Origin: Chaetoderma sp. LZ-2023a | Taxonomy: Eukaryota > Mollusca > Caudofoveata > Chaetodermatida > Chaetodermatidae | Direction: 5' to 3' | Assembly: GCA_034401795.1 (NCBI GenBank) | Contig: CM067369.1 | Span: forward strand, 188,006,742-188,070,741 | DNA: 64,000 nucleotides | Notes under the pieces: generated by a model | Database searches by the model: none | Told to the model about the DNA's origin: nothing | The model's input: the letters and a program-made list of their open reading frames with translations, nothing else | Made by a program: the position numbers and the translations under genes | Part shown: positions 33,211 through 44,361 of the stretch, piece by piece | Layout of the letters: each line of letters begins with the position of its first letter | How positions within the stretch are numbered: position 1 is the first letter of the stretch

Positions 33211-33369
33211 TATCTTTACTGAATATACATTTTCATAAGCAATCTGTTGAATATAAGACCTAGAAGTTGTTCAAGTTTCAAGCTGAAGAAAAAGATACCT
33301 ACGCTTCTGTATATTACCTATGGGACTTTTTAGGCGACGGAAAAGTGGACATCTCTAATCTGTCCAGAC

Positions 33370-33655
33370 AGACGGACGGGCGGGCGGGCGGGCGGGCGGG
33401 CTGGCGGGCGGGCGGGCGAGCGGGCGGGCGGGCGGGTGGGTGGGTGGGCGGGCGGGCGGGCGGGCGGGTCGGTGGGTGGGCGGGTGGGGTGGGTGGGTTG
33501 GTGGGTGTTCGGGCGTGTGTGGATCAGACGGTGTGCGAGCGAATGGGCGGATGGACGAACATACGGACGGACTTACGGACGGACGGACAGACAGACATAC
33601 AGACGGACGGACGGACGGACGGTCCCTCTTTCCCTTACAGGGCCAGGGTAATAAA
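33370..33655 (+). repeat. (GGGC)n/(GGGT)n/(GGAC)n array with family E tail
   Basis: GGGC units give way to GGGT and GGAC, and the array ends CCTCTTTCCCTTACAGGGCCAGGGTAATAAA. The tail matches that at 20.2 kb. Gly/Arg-rich frames are repeat translations. Confidence 0.9.
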
Positions 33656-33865
33656 CACCATCTTCACTAAATAAATATAAAAATAAACGTCAATGATCAA
33701 TATTACTGCTTGACTAAACACCGCCTTTGAAACTGACGATAGAATAGATAGAATGGCATCTAATAATAGGCTTGGATGACCTTGTTATTTATGGCGATAC
33801 ATTGTACAAAATGTCTGGATCCTGCACCAGATCAGACATAGAAGATGAACTGTTTAGGAGCCATT

Positions 33866-34108
33866 AACCCTTTCATGGACAAATCTAGTCCAGAAAATCA
33901 GCCTATTTTTTAATATTTCATTATTGAATGTCCATTTGCAGGTCACGAGAAAACTTTATTTGGAAATTTACCACTGGAATGACTGTCTTGGTTATCGTGC
34001 CAGTCATTCTGGTGGTAAGTTTTCAAAAATGGTATTCTCTTGGCATGCAAATGAACATTTATCAAGCGTATTGCAGAGCCCGGTTTTGGCCGGAATCGGT
34101 ATAAACGT
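33866..34108. repeat. Palindromic MITE family B, probably full length
   Basis: TTAACCCTTTCATGGACAAATC is the left end. The 130-bp palindrome is at 33928-34058 (GAATGTCCATTTGCAGG...CATGCAAATGAACATT). The right end is CCGGTTTTGGCCGGAATC...ACGTTTAA. Confidence 0.82.
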
Positions 34109-34338
34109 TTAACCTTTTAACACTCAAATTTGTCAAGAGAATTTCAATTTGCTCGAAGCAGATGCCCAATTGCAGCCCAAGATAGGACTATCTCTGGAAA
34201 TTTACCACTGGAATGACTGGCTCGGTTACCGAGCCAGGCATTGCAGTTATAAATTTTCAGAAATAGTTTTCTCTTGGTCTGCAAATTGCAATTTTCCAAA
34301 AGCATTGCAGAAGCCGCATTTGACCGGCTTTGGGTTAA
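34109..34338. repeat. Palindromic MITE family B, adjacent copy
   Basis: TTAACCTTTTAACACTC directly abuts the preceding copy. The palindrome centre CTGGCTCGGTTACCGAGCCAG is at 34217-34237, and the copy ends GACCGGCTTTGGGTTAA. Confidence 0.82.
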
Positions 34339-34394
34339 CCCATTCACCGATGAATTCCCCATATCTCATTTTCAAGGCAACGAAACAGGAACAA

Positions 34395-34545
34395 TGATGA
34401 GTATTAAAAAATTAATTAGACTGGAAGTCATTGTTGCTTAAGGCAGCATTGGTTTTCAGTCAAATTAATTTCAAAATATTCCACAAAATAGGTTTTGTTG
34501 TAAAGAATTTACGTTTTCAGGGATTTGTCGGTGAAAGGGTTAAAT
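34395..34545. repeat. Core hairpin with GAAAGGGTTAA end
   Basis: ATTAATTAGACTGGAAGTCATTGTTGC pairs with GCAGCATTGGTTTTCAGTCAAATTAATTTC. It is followed by AATATTCCACAAAATAGG...GGTGAAAGGGTTAAA. The AATGGACC ends are absent. Confidence 0.65.
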
Positions 34546-34634
34546 ATTCATTATTCGTTCTTTCTTAATGACTTATCAAAGATTTGCTAAGATCAGCTCT
34601 TTAACTTTTGTCATTCGTGTGTCTCTTAATATTC

Positions 34635-34832
34635 ACATCTTCACCCTTTAACATTCATATCAGCCAAAAACGGCCTCAGCAGTGGTCTTGAGAAATGTCC
34701 ATTTGCAGAACAAGAGAATACTATTTTTGAAAATTTACCACTGGAATGACTGGCTCGATAACCGAGCCAGTCATTACATTGCTGAATTTTCAAAAATAGT
34801 GTTCTCTTGGTCTGCAAATGGACATTTTCTAT
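34635..34832. repeat. Palindromic MITE family B, near-perfect palindrome
   Basis: CACCCTTTAACATTCATATCAGCCAAAAACGG is the left shoulder. AAATGTCCATTTGCAGAACAAGAGAA pairs with TTCTCTTGGTCTGCAAATGGACATTT around CTGGCTCGATAACCGAGCCAG. Confidence 0.88.
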
Positions 34833-34915
34833 GAAAAAATTGGAATTTTTTTGAACAAATGGCTATCTGGTGGCCGCATTTACGAGAAACTACGGTCAAA
34901 CTATATCAATAGAAG

Positions 34916-35277
34916 AATGGACCTATCCAATTTTAGCCTTGTCCACCCATCTCTAGTTAAGCTCCTCCCACACCTCGCTCATGTTAGGATCGACTGATCC
35001 CTGAACTCTCTGACTATCAATTTCCAGAAAAGTATACAGTTAAGCTGTTAAATATGTTGAAACTATGGCAAAAACAGTGCCCAGTCAAATTAGTTTTAAA
35101 ATATTCAACCGCATGTTTATTAAATAGTAAAAACATACAATCCGTACAACAACAATTAGCCCATCTTGAAATAAGCGTTCGTGACGTACTTATCGACGCC
35201 ATTCACGAGGTCATTGATTATGACGTCATCAAATATGTCACGTCATATGGTGGATGGATAAACTGGAAAGGTCCATT
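34916..35277 (+). repeat. MITE family A, complete copy with both terminal repeats
   Basis: The left end AATGGACCTATCCAATTTTAG and right end AAACTGGAAAGGTCCATT are terminal inverted repeats. The hairpin is shortened on the left. The CRE arm includes TGACGTCA at 35221. No convincing target duplication could be read at the flanks. Confidence 0.9.
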
Positions 35278-35287
35278 CAATCTGCCA

Positions 35288-35622
35288 CTCAAAGCATATG
35301 ACGTCATAGTCAATGATGTCACATGTAGGCTGATGTCACAATCAAAATACGCAATGAATACTGTATTTAACTTCGTCATAGTCCCTCAAGTGTACAAATT
35401 GTATGTCTTTACAATTTAATAAGGATTCTTTTGAATATTTTGAAAGTAATTTACTGGACGCTGGCAGCAAGAGCGCCCAGTCAAATTAGTTTCGAAAATA
35501 TTCACCAGCCTACCTGTAGACTTAGATATTGGAATTCTGGGAATTCAGAGCTCACTCGATACCAACACCATGGGCGGAGCTTAGCTGGAAATGGGCGGGG
35601 AATAGCTAAAAGAGAATTTATC
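35288..35622 (-). repeat. MITE family A copy
   Basis: CATATGACGTCATAGTCAATGATGTCACATGTAGG opens the CRE arm. The hairpin is at 35430-35508. GGAATTCTGGGAATTC, then GGGCGGGGAATAGC follows. It lies head-to-head 10 bp from the previous copy. Confidence 0.82.
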
Positions 35623-35934
35623 CATTGCCTTCTATTTATAAGCATATTATACACATATGTCCGTATATTAAATTTATCGATCAATCAGGTAACATTTCTG
35701 TGAATTCTCTTCGATCTCGTAGTGGCAGCTGCTATAGAGCTGGGTTTAGGTTGGAACAAACGATTTCATGGATTGTCAGTTCCTATATATCAGTAATTAT
35801 TAGTACCCGCTCCGCTTTTTATCGAACTCAAGCAGAAAATCGCAAGACTTGTTTTATGCGATCGATCGCATTAAGATGTGCGACAAGTGTTCATTACCCC
35901 TTTAACCATAAAATTTGTTTAAAAAAATTATTTT
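35623..35934. other. No recognisable feature
   Basis: A frame at 35625-35987 has no domain and runs into a family B copy, so it is not called. Confidence 0.4.
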
Positions 35935-36080
35935 CTCACAGAAAATGTCCGTTTATCCGGTTATCGAGCCAGTCATACCAGTGGTGAATTTTCAAAAATA
36001 GTCTTATCTTGGTCTGAAAATTTACAATTCTCAAGACCACTACAGAAACCATTTTTGGCTGATAAGTGTGTTAAATGGTT
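35935..36080. repeat. Palindromic MITE family B, left arm shortened
   Basis: AAAATGTCCGTTTATCCGGTTATCGAGCCAGTCATACCAG...GTCTTATCTTGGTCTG, then the shoulder CAAGACCACTACAGAAACC. Confidence 0.75.
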
Positions 36081-36821
36081 AAAGAGATTCCGCCATTGAT
36101 GCAAATTAACTGTCATAAGAAATATCTTACTGTGCCTAAAAGGCTGGTTGTTCAAAATAAGGTACCCGTACACGGTTTGATATTTGTTGTGATCAAATCC
36201 GATTGCCATCAAGATGCTTAGTTCAGTACTTCAAAATAAATCTGATACGCTTATAACTTCTGCGGCTTGTGATATATTGTGCAGGCAAATAACTTATATC
36301 GCAAATAACTCAAATGATCATGTCACACTGTGCCATTTAGTGCTCTGCACTGACTTATTAAGCTCGAAGCCATGCATCTCCCAATCCAGTATGTTCGCTT
36401 GACAGAGACGTTCCATCTCCCGCAGAGTTCAGAACAATCATCATAGCCACCATAATAAATATGCACATCAATCCATATCTGACATCGGGGATGCTTTACG
36501 CATACTAGACACATTAATAATCTGCCAGGACAAACATAAAAATATATAGTTTATTAATGTGATTGGCAAGAAATAAACCACCGAAGCATCGTTACCTTTC
36601 CCCCGTTACCTTTTCCCGGGATATTTAAGCAATACAGTTGAGAAGAATGCAAACACATATGCCGTTTGCTGAGTCGCAGGCTTTTGCTATTTACTTCATT
36701 ACAGTGGGATTTGTGTTCATTTTGCCACATGGCTGATGAAGGTTTCTGGATTTTTGAGCACAGAAATACTGTCCACGACAAGGTTTTGAAAAAGGTTTGA
36801 TAACCGTCCTTCCGCGATTTC
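36081..36821. other. No recognisable gene
   Basis: Unique-looking sequence with no domain or repeat. Confidence 0.4.
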
Positions 36822-37062
36822 CTTTAACCCGTATGACTAAACTTTGTCAAAATATCAAAATATTTGCTTATTGAATGCCCATTTACCGGCCAAGTGAAGA
36901 CTGTTTTTGAAAATTTACCACTGGAATGGCTGGCTCGGTTACCGAGCCAGTCAGTCCAGTGGTTAATTTTCAAAAATAGTCTTCTCTTGACCTGCAAATG
37001 GACATTCCTCAAGATCACTGCAGAGGCTGGTTTTGGCTAGTTTCGTCATGGAACGGTTAGCC
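36822..37062. repeat. Palindromic MITE family B, near full length
   Basis: TTTAACCCGTATGACTAAAC is the left shoulder. GAATGCCCATTTACCGGCC pairs with the GGACCTGCAAATGGACATTC-like arm. The centre is CTGGCTCGGTTACCGAGCCAG at about 36928-36950, and the right shoulder is CACTGCAGAGGCTGGTTTTGGC. Confidence 0.85.
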
Positions 37063-37079
37063 CCTCTTGTGCCAACATT

Positions 37080-37162
37080 ATCTTAGACTGATAACGCAGG
37101 TTACGGCGTCGGTATAGTGGACATTGGCCCGGTATTGGCGCAGTAACCTGCATTATGAAGGT
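37080..37162. repeat. Foldback family C copy
   Basis: CTGATAACGCAGGTTACGGCG...GCGCAGTAACCTGCATTATGAAGG around GGCCCGGTATTGG. Confidence 0.78.
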
Positions 37163-38147
37163 TATTGTTTCTATATATAGCCTACATCAGCATGATACAT
37201 TTCCATATCAAATGGAATAAATAACCCCAATCTATTCCGTTTTGACGGCAATATAATATTGCCTGTCTTTTATTACAATTAACAATCCAAATGTAAGATT
37301 TGTGAAAATCGCTTTGATAGAAAAGAAGGAATGATGGCTATTTAATGACCGTAAACAACCCGGCCGTCATATCCGATACAGAATCGTACAAATCTTGCAC
37401 ACTATATCAACATAAATCACCAGGTTATCGATAAGACGTTATTAGACATTTCTCCATAACTCTATCACACACCGAAAACAAACAGGAATACAAATTGTTC
37501 TTCACATCAATTGATATTATGGTAATAGAGTTTTCCGCGTTTAGCTCATATGGCGGTTTGTTTGAGCGTGAAGTTCCATAAGGGGAGCTTATTCGGGTAT
37601 GAGTATAATTCTTTGCTTGAATTGTTCAAGAAAAACTACTTTTATTTGGTGTACTGTAATTTGGTTTTGCCCCAAACACGCACTACAAGAGAAATGAATG
37701 AATGCATCCGATGTGTCACTCGAGTATCTGAAGTCATGATCAAAATATGTCACATTTAGGAGAAGACCTTGCCATAGATATAGGATCCGTGGTCAATGTT
37801 TGAGGAACTTGCTTTGAACATCGTTTTCATGTCCCGAGGGGGACACAAGGCCATGCTCGCAACTGCTTCTCTTGGCTCACACACAACCCAACTTCGGATT
37901 GCTATATCTCTTTGACTACCGTGTCACTGATGAATTCCCATATATTTTTAACATCAATGGCACCATGAGAAAATGTCAAAAATCGCAACTCATTCAGAAA
38001 ATAATATTTATCGAACTGCCATTTGAAATCAAGTATGTTGCTTTGATAGATAGACACAACTTAAACTTTCCCTGGCATACGATAAAACGTAATTTTAGAG
38101 AAGTTTTCAACAATGCATTTTAATTAGCTTTAATTTACTATTTTTAT
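37163..38147. other. No recognisable gene
   Basis: Frames at 37550-37759 and 37872-38123 are short and match nothing I recognise. No splice-supported gene model can be proposed. Confidence 0.4.
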
Positions 38148-38373
38148 AATTTCAATATTTTGAAACTAATTTGACTGGGTGCTGTTGCTGCTTTAGGCAG
38201 CAACAGGACCAAGTCAAATTAGTTTCAAAATATTCAACAGCTTAGGCTACCTGTGTAGTTTTTTGGAAATTGATAGTCAGAGATCGATCGACCCCAACAC
38301 GAGCGAGGTGTGGGTGGAGCTTAGCTAGAGATGGGCGGGGCATAGATAAAACCGGAAAGCTCCATTACCTTTA
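38148..38373 (-). repeat. MITE family A copy lacking the CRE arm
   Basis: It starts at the hairpin (TTCAATATTTTGAAACTAATTT) and runs through ATCGATCG and GATGGGCGGGGC to ACCGGAAAGCTCCATT. Confidence 0.85.
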
Positions 38374-38639
38374 GTCTACAACAAGAAAAAGTGTATTTCC
38401 GTCGGCCATCTTGAAAACCACTCCCTAGTGGCCGTTTCCCAAATATTTGAGAGAGATACCCTAACTCATCTCTTTATACAGTGGCCCTGGGGGACATCGA
38501 ACCCATGTTCAAAACAAGTTCTACAAATCTTGACCACGGGTCCTATCGCAGGGCTTTCCACTATTGTCACCTGACTAATAATCGACTGGCGTAAGTCCGG
38601 CAGTAAAGACGCAAATGTCTGAAAGTAACAGTCTGGACC
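38374..38639. other. No recognisable feature
   Basis: Unique-looking sequence. Confidence 0.4.
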
Positions 38640-38800
38640 GCATGTCATTTGTAAGCTTACAATTTAATAAACGTTCTTTTGAATATTTTGAAACTAATTT
38701 GACTGGGCAGCGACAGCTCCCATCAAATTAGTTTTAAAATATTCAACAACCTACCTGTAGCGTTACCTTGAAATTGAAATTCTGGGAAAACAGGGTTTAA
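38640..38800 (-). repeat. Family A core hairpin with GGGAA-type shoulder
   Basis: AATTTAATAAACG precedes TTTTGAATATTTTGAAACTAATTTGACTGGG. The complement CATCAAATTAGTTTTAAAATATTC follows a shortened loop. The shoulder is CTTGAAATTGAAATTCTGGG. Confidence 0.75.
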
Positions 38801-39034
38801 TATGGGAACTGGTTTCGCCGTAGAGTTGAGAGAAAACCACTTTGAGAACAGACATTATGGAATTTCACTGTATGCTGTTTAATGTGGGTATATAGTGCTG
38901 TTTTCATCCATGCATATTGAACGGCTGTTTAATTTCTATCTGCCATATTTTATAGTGTGTCCATAGACGCGGATTAAAGTGATCACGACCATAACGTTGT
39001 GGTATTTAATGATTGACGAGTCCCAAATGAAAAC

Positions 39035-39178
39035 CATATATCAATTATATACCTGTAAATTTACCGTGATATTGGGGTTCTGGGAATTCAGTATTCGGTC
39101 TATCGCAGTACGGGCAAAGTGTGGGCGGAGATTATAGCTAGCGATGGGCGGGGCATAGTTTAAAGTGGATTCATCCAT
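39035..39178 (-). repeat. Family A GC-box arm only
   Basis: TATACCTGTAAATTTACC...GGGGTTCTGGGAATTCAG, then GTGTGGGCGGAG and GATGGGCGGGGC, to GGATTCATCCATT. Confidence 0.7.
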
Positions 39179-39664
39179 TAACAGCGACCTTTGAATCATT
39201 TCTCTCTTTCATTCACCAACAGATCACGGTAACTGCGTTAAAAAAAATCTATTCTTCCCTGAAATCCTAATATTGCTATTTCAAATCCAGCGTGCAATAA
39301 TCCTGGTGAGAAAACAGTTTTCAAGTAAACGAGGAAATCAGATTTTGCGAGCGCTTGAATCATTGCGATACACCGAGCTACCCATCGCGTGCATCCTAAC
39401 CATTACCAATTCCTATCACAGGACAGTTCCGCGCTTAATGGCGCAGAAAACTACTGCGGAACATTACTTTAAGAATTCCCGCAGCTTGTGTAAAGCCATC
39501 ACTTTGAACACACTGAATGATAGCGTATATATAGATAAAGAGGTTTACTGCGAAACAACACGCTAGAATAGAGACGCAATTTCGCTTGATTCGCGGCCAA
39601 ATACATTTCGAACCAGATATTAGGAAACAACAGCTGAACTAAAAAATAAGTTAAACATCTAAGT
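39179..39664. other. No recognisable gene
   Basis: The frame at 39273-39566 (97 codons) has no recognisable domain. Confidence 0.4.
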
Positions 39665-39785
39665 ATGAGAATTAATGGTCTGTTGAATATTTTGAACAAA
39701 ATTGGATTGGTAGACATTAGGCCTTAGGCAGCAATGTCTTCCAAGCCAATTATGTTCAAAAATATTCACCAGTACATTTTATTTT
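39665..39785. repeat. Divergent core hairpin
   Basis: CTGTTGAATATTTTGAACAAAATTGGATTGGTAGACATT pairs imperfectly with AATGTCTTCCAAGCCAATTATGTTCAAAAATATTC. Confidence 0.65.
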
Positions 39786-40034
39786 GCTCTGGAAACATTC
39801 TAAATTATTTCTGAGCTTTGCTGTAGCAATTATATGGTAATGGTGGACGTAACAGGTAACGCTTGCTATTCTTGGTATCTCGCGGGCTCAGTTCCAAGAC
39901 ACTGATGTTGGTGGATTTTTTGATACAAATTCGACTTGTTTCTGGCGCCCGGAGTAACTGCTCCCAGTGACTATTCAACAGTACGTTTTATTTTATTTTG
40001 TTATGTTATGTCGGAGCTGTGCCGTACCGTAAAG

Positions 40035-40431
<397 letters not shown>

Positions 40432-40674
40432 GTGCTTGCACTGCAAATAATATTTCGTGTTTTGGGGTTTGGCGGTCAAATTCTGTAATTCCCTCATAGC
40501 ATGTCTTAGATGTATGTGTTAACAACGTGACAATAATTTCGCATTGATACTCTTAGGACTGCGTTTCTCCAGACCTATATGAATACAGATGGCGTGTCTA
40601 TCTATACCGCGGGAGATTAATGAGTCTAGCATGCGTAAAGCATTCTCATTTCCTGGCGTGTACAAGCCACCAGA

Positions 40675-40860
40675 CAATAATTTCAAACAACAATTAAATC
40701 TGAACCTGCTGAAAATGTTGAACACAATTTGACTGAAAGTTGTTGGTGGCTTAGCCGCCAACAACTTTCAGTGAAATTGTTATCAAAATATTTAGCAGGT
40801 TCAGAGATATAACCCCTGAAATATGTCGTCTGCAAAAATCCAGCAGCCAGACAGTTAATG
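40675..40860. repeat. Hairpin family D copy
   Basis: CCTGCTGAAAATGTTGAACACAATTTGACTGAAAGTTGTTGGTGGC pairs with GCCAACAACTTTCAGTGAAATTG...ATTTAGCAGG. The left neighbour CAAGCCACCAGACAATAATTTCAA also occurs at 27.26 kb. Confidence 0.8.
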
Positions 40861-41036
40861 ATTATGGAGACCGGCACATATTTACTATTCATGGTTATTG
40901 TTGCTAAGTAATTTTCTTTATTAATTGTATTTTCTTTATCAATTGCTAAGATTTATATGAATCTACTCCGGAGCGTCCTTTCACTCCCTTTCACTTAGGT
41001 TAGGTACGGTGCATGATAGGTGGTTTCCATCTGTCC

Positions 41037-41057
41037 GTGTGTGTGTGTGTGTGTGTA
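41037..41057 (+). repeat. (GT)n microsatellite
   Basis: A run of about ten GT units. Confidence 0.9.
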
Positions 41058-41270
41058 GTGGGTGAGTGAGTGAATGAGTTAGATATAGATAGTTATAGAT
41101 TTCCAAAAAGAAATATACAGAAATTAGATTGCTCGATTTTTTGGACGGTCATCGTATGTAGTAGATGAATTAATTTGAAGGTCCTATGACAAAAGTCACA
41201 ATCTAGGTCACGCCCTTGATCTGATAATTAATTGGGTCAACATTTTTGACCTAAAATATGCCAATAGAGT

Positions 41271-41850
<580 letters not shown>

Positions 41851-42054
41851 GCGTAGTCATCGAGCTTATTGAGGGCAAAATATACATCGTCAACAAATAA
41901 CTAGGTCAACCATTAATAAACATATTAAGCTAGTTGCGCGTAAATGCTTAGTCAATGCTTTCGATAGGGGATTCCTTAGACAAGATTTGAGCTAATTGGT
42001 TTGTATTTTCCGTCATTGACAATGATCACTAACAAATTGTGGATTCCTGTTTAT

Positions 42055-42385
42055 CTATCAATCATATGACGTTATAATAAACTACGTGACGTGTAGGATG
42101 ACGTCATAATCAATTACGGCATGAATCGCAAACGCTTAATTGATGACGGACTAAGCGTTGTTGTACACATTGCATGTATTTATTATTTAATAAACATTCT
42201 AATAGTCAGCAACAGCACCCAGTCAAATTAGTTTCAAAATATTCAACAGCTTGCTTTTTGTTTACTAGTTTTATAGAAATTGAGATAGTGCAGGGATGGC
42301 TCGATCCCAACACGGACAAAGCGTGGGTGGAGCTTAGCTAGTGATGGCGGGAGGGGGCATAGCTAAAACTGGCTTCCTCCATTGG
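42055..42385 (-). repeat. MITE family A copy
   Basis: The CRE arm (GATGACGTCATAATCAATTACG) is first. The left half of the hairpin is deleted (AATAAACATTCTAATAGTCAGCAACAGCACCCAGTC). The GC-box arm ends ACTGGCTTCCTCCATT. Confidence 0.82.
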
Positions 42386-42944
42386 CTGGGCATAGCTTGA
42401 AATGGCCCCCCCCCCCCCCTATATTATAGCTGTAAGTGGGAGTCCCATAGCGGTGAATGTTACGGTTGCTGCTTAGACACGTTGTATATAGATAGCGCCT
42501 TCACACTGGCCTTGGTGAAAGCAACCGTGTAGTCTTATCTGAAGTTTGCTCTGGACGAGGCCCAGCACCCTATGAATTTGAGATTTTAGTCAAGCATAGA
42601 GTCTAAACGGGAACTAACCACCGAAAGCCCGACCGCAATATGAGAATATGAGGTCATACAAAGACTGCTCAGAAAGTGATGGTATGATATACTAGGTTTG
42701 AAAGAGGAAATATCGGTTTGCTCTGTCATCACTTCTCAGAGCGCCGCTCTCCATGGATGGCGCTTGAGGGACTCTCATATCAACATGGTAATGGGGGATA
42801 CTGCTGATACTAGTAGTAGGTTTCGTCTGCCGGTGACCGTTGGTGGTGTTAACCTCTCAGTCTATATAAGAGAAACCCGTGCCCGGTTCAGCAAAAATAT
42901 ATCGGATTCTCGGGACATTGTGGATCATGACGAATGCCGTGGAA
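42386..42944. other. No recognisable gene
   Basis: Includes a C13 homopolymer near 42408. The frame beginning at 42698 runs into the CT repeat and is not a credible gene. Confidence 0.4.
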
Positions 42945-43417
<473 letters not shown>

Positions 43418-43494
43418 TCATGAATTCCAGTGTACGCTCTCACGATTTCTTGTGTTGAAATTTGAACCAAAATCAGTTTCCGAGATATTCAGCT

Positions 43495-44312
43495 AGGATT
43501 GATTGTGACAGATGCATCCACAGATAGTCCCATATGAATCGTCAGTGTGTCAGTATATCAGACATGTGAAAGCTGGTTGGCCAATCCTTGACTTTTTAGT
43601 CTTGGTGCGGTGGTCCAGTGGAAAGATGCCTGGTTGCTGATGCTATGCGGAGTTGCAGAATGGCGGTTCGATCCCCCGACCGGGAGATGGTGATCAACAA
43701 ATTAAACTAACGGGTGCATCACTGTCGGCTAAGTTAGCACATGGAAATTGAAGCCGCACGTTGCCAGTGCGTCAATAAAACAAAAATACATACATACATA
43801 CATACATACAAACATACAGACAGACAGACAGACAGACATGCGGGCATGTATGCAGGCAGGCAGGCAGACCCGAAAAACAAGACCCTATTCCACTTATGGA
43901 ACATGGGTAATAAATACCATAATTTACAGATAATTCAATATTTGTTGTCATAATGGTGGTATTTGATATATTCTGCATGCAATTTATTAAGCTGGAACAC
44001 GTGCCTCCTATGCGTGTCAATATTCTGAGTTGATGGGCTCATATTCAAGACAAATGATGCCATTTTCGCAGCTTATCAGAACAAGTGAGATCAAACTGTC
44101 CGTTATAGACCGGCCTTGCTGTGTAAAGTAAAGCCGAGCAGACACAATATAGCGTAATCATGACAAATAGTGCCATTAGCAAATATAGTGAACGCACACC
44201 ATATATTTGGTGTGCGTATCCGTAGGCAATCGCTATCTGACGCGATATAGCGCGCGTTCGCACATGCTATGCGTATAGCACGGATGCGCATACATACATA
44301 TGAAATTGCATC
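43495..44312 (+). repeat. Tandem SINE-bearing unit, copy 1
   Basis: It runs from AGGATTGATTGTGACAGATG to GAAATTGCATC and contains the tRNA-like part, a GACA/CATA microsatellite and a downstream unique block. A nearly identical copy is at 55570-56372, and a truncated one is split by the LTR element (44313-44361 plus 55294-55569). Confidence 0.88.
43600..43800 (+). repeat. tRNA-derived SINE, copy 1
   Basis: It has an A-box-like TGGTCCAGTGG (43611-43621) and a perfect B-box GGTTCGATCCC (43665-43675), 43 bp apart, as in an RNA polymerase III internal promoter. A non-tRNA body follows (TGGTGATCAACAAATTAAAC to GTGCGTCAATAAAA), then a CATA/GACA repeat tail. The acceptor pairing is poor, so it is a SINE and not a functional tRNA gene. 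Confidence 0.82.
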
Positions 44313-44361
44313 CACAGATAGTCCCATATGAATCGTCAGTGTGTCAGTATATCAGACATGT
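44313..44361 (+). repeat. Left remnant of tandem unit 2, ending in the ATGT duplication
   Basis: CACAGATAGTCCCATATGAATCG to CAGACATGT. The final ATGT (44358-44361) is repeated at 55294-55297 on the other side of the LTR element. Confidence 0.9.

Noticed and set aside
34916-35277. A target-site duplication for family A
   Set aside because: The flanks of the complete copies at 34916-35277 and 61899-62265 show no consistent direct repeat by eye, so the mobilising superfamily is left open.
35625-35987. 120-codon frame as an exon
   Set aside because: It reads into a family B MITE and has no recognisable domain.
43600-43690. Functional tRNA gene
   Set aside because: The A and B boxes are good, but the acceptor and anticodon stems do not pair convincingly. 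It also recurs in a repeated unit with a non-tRNA body and a microsatellite tail, so it is a SINE.
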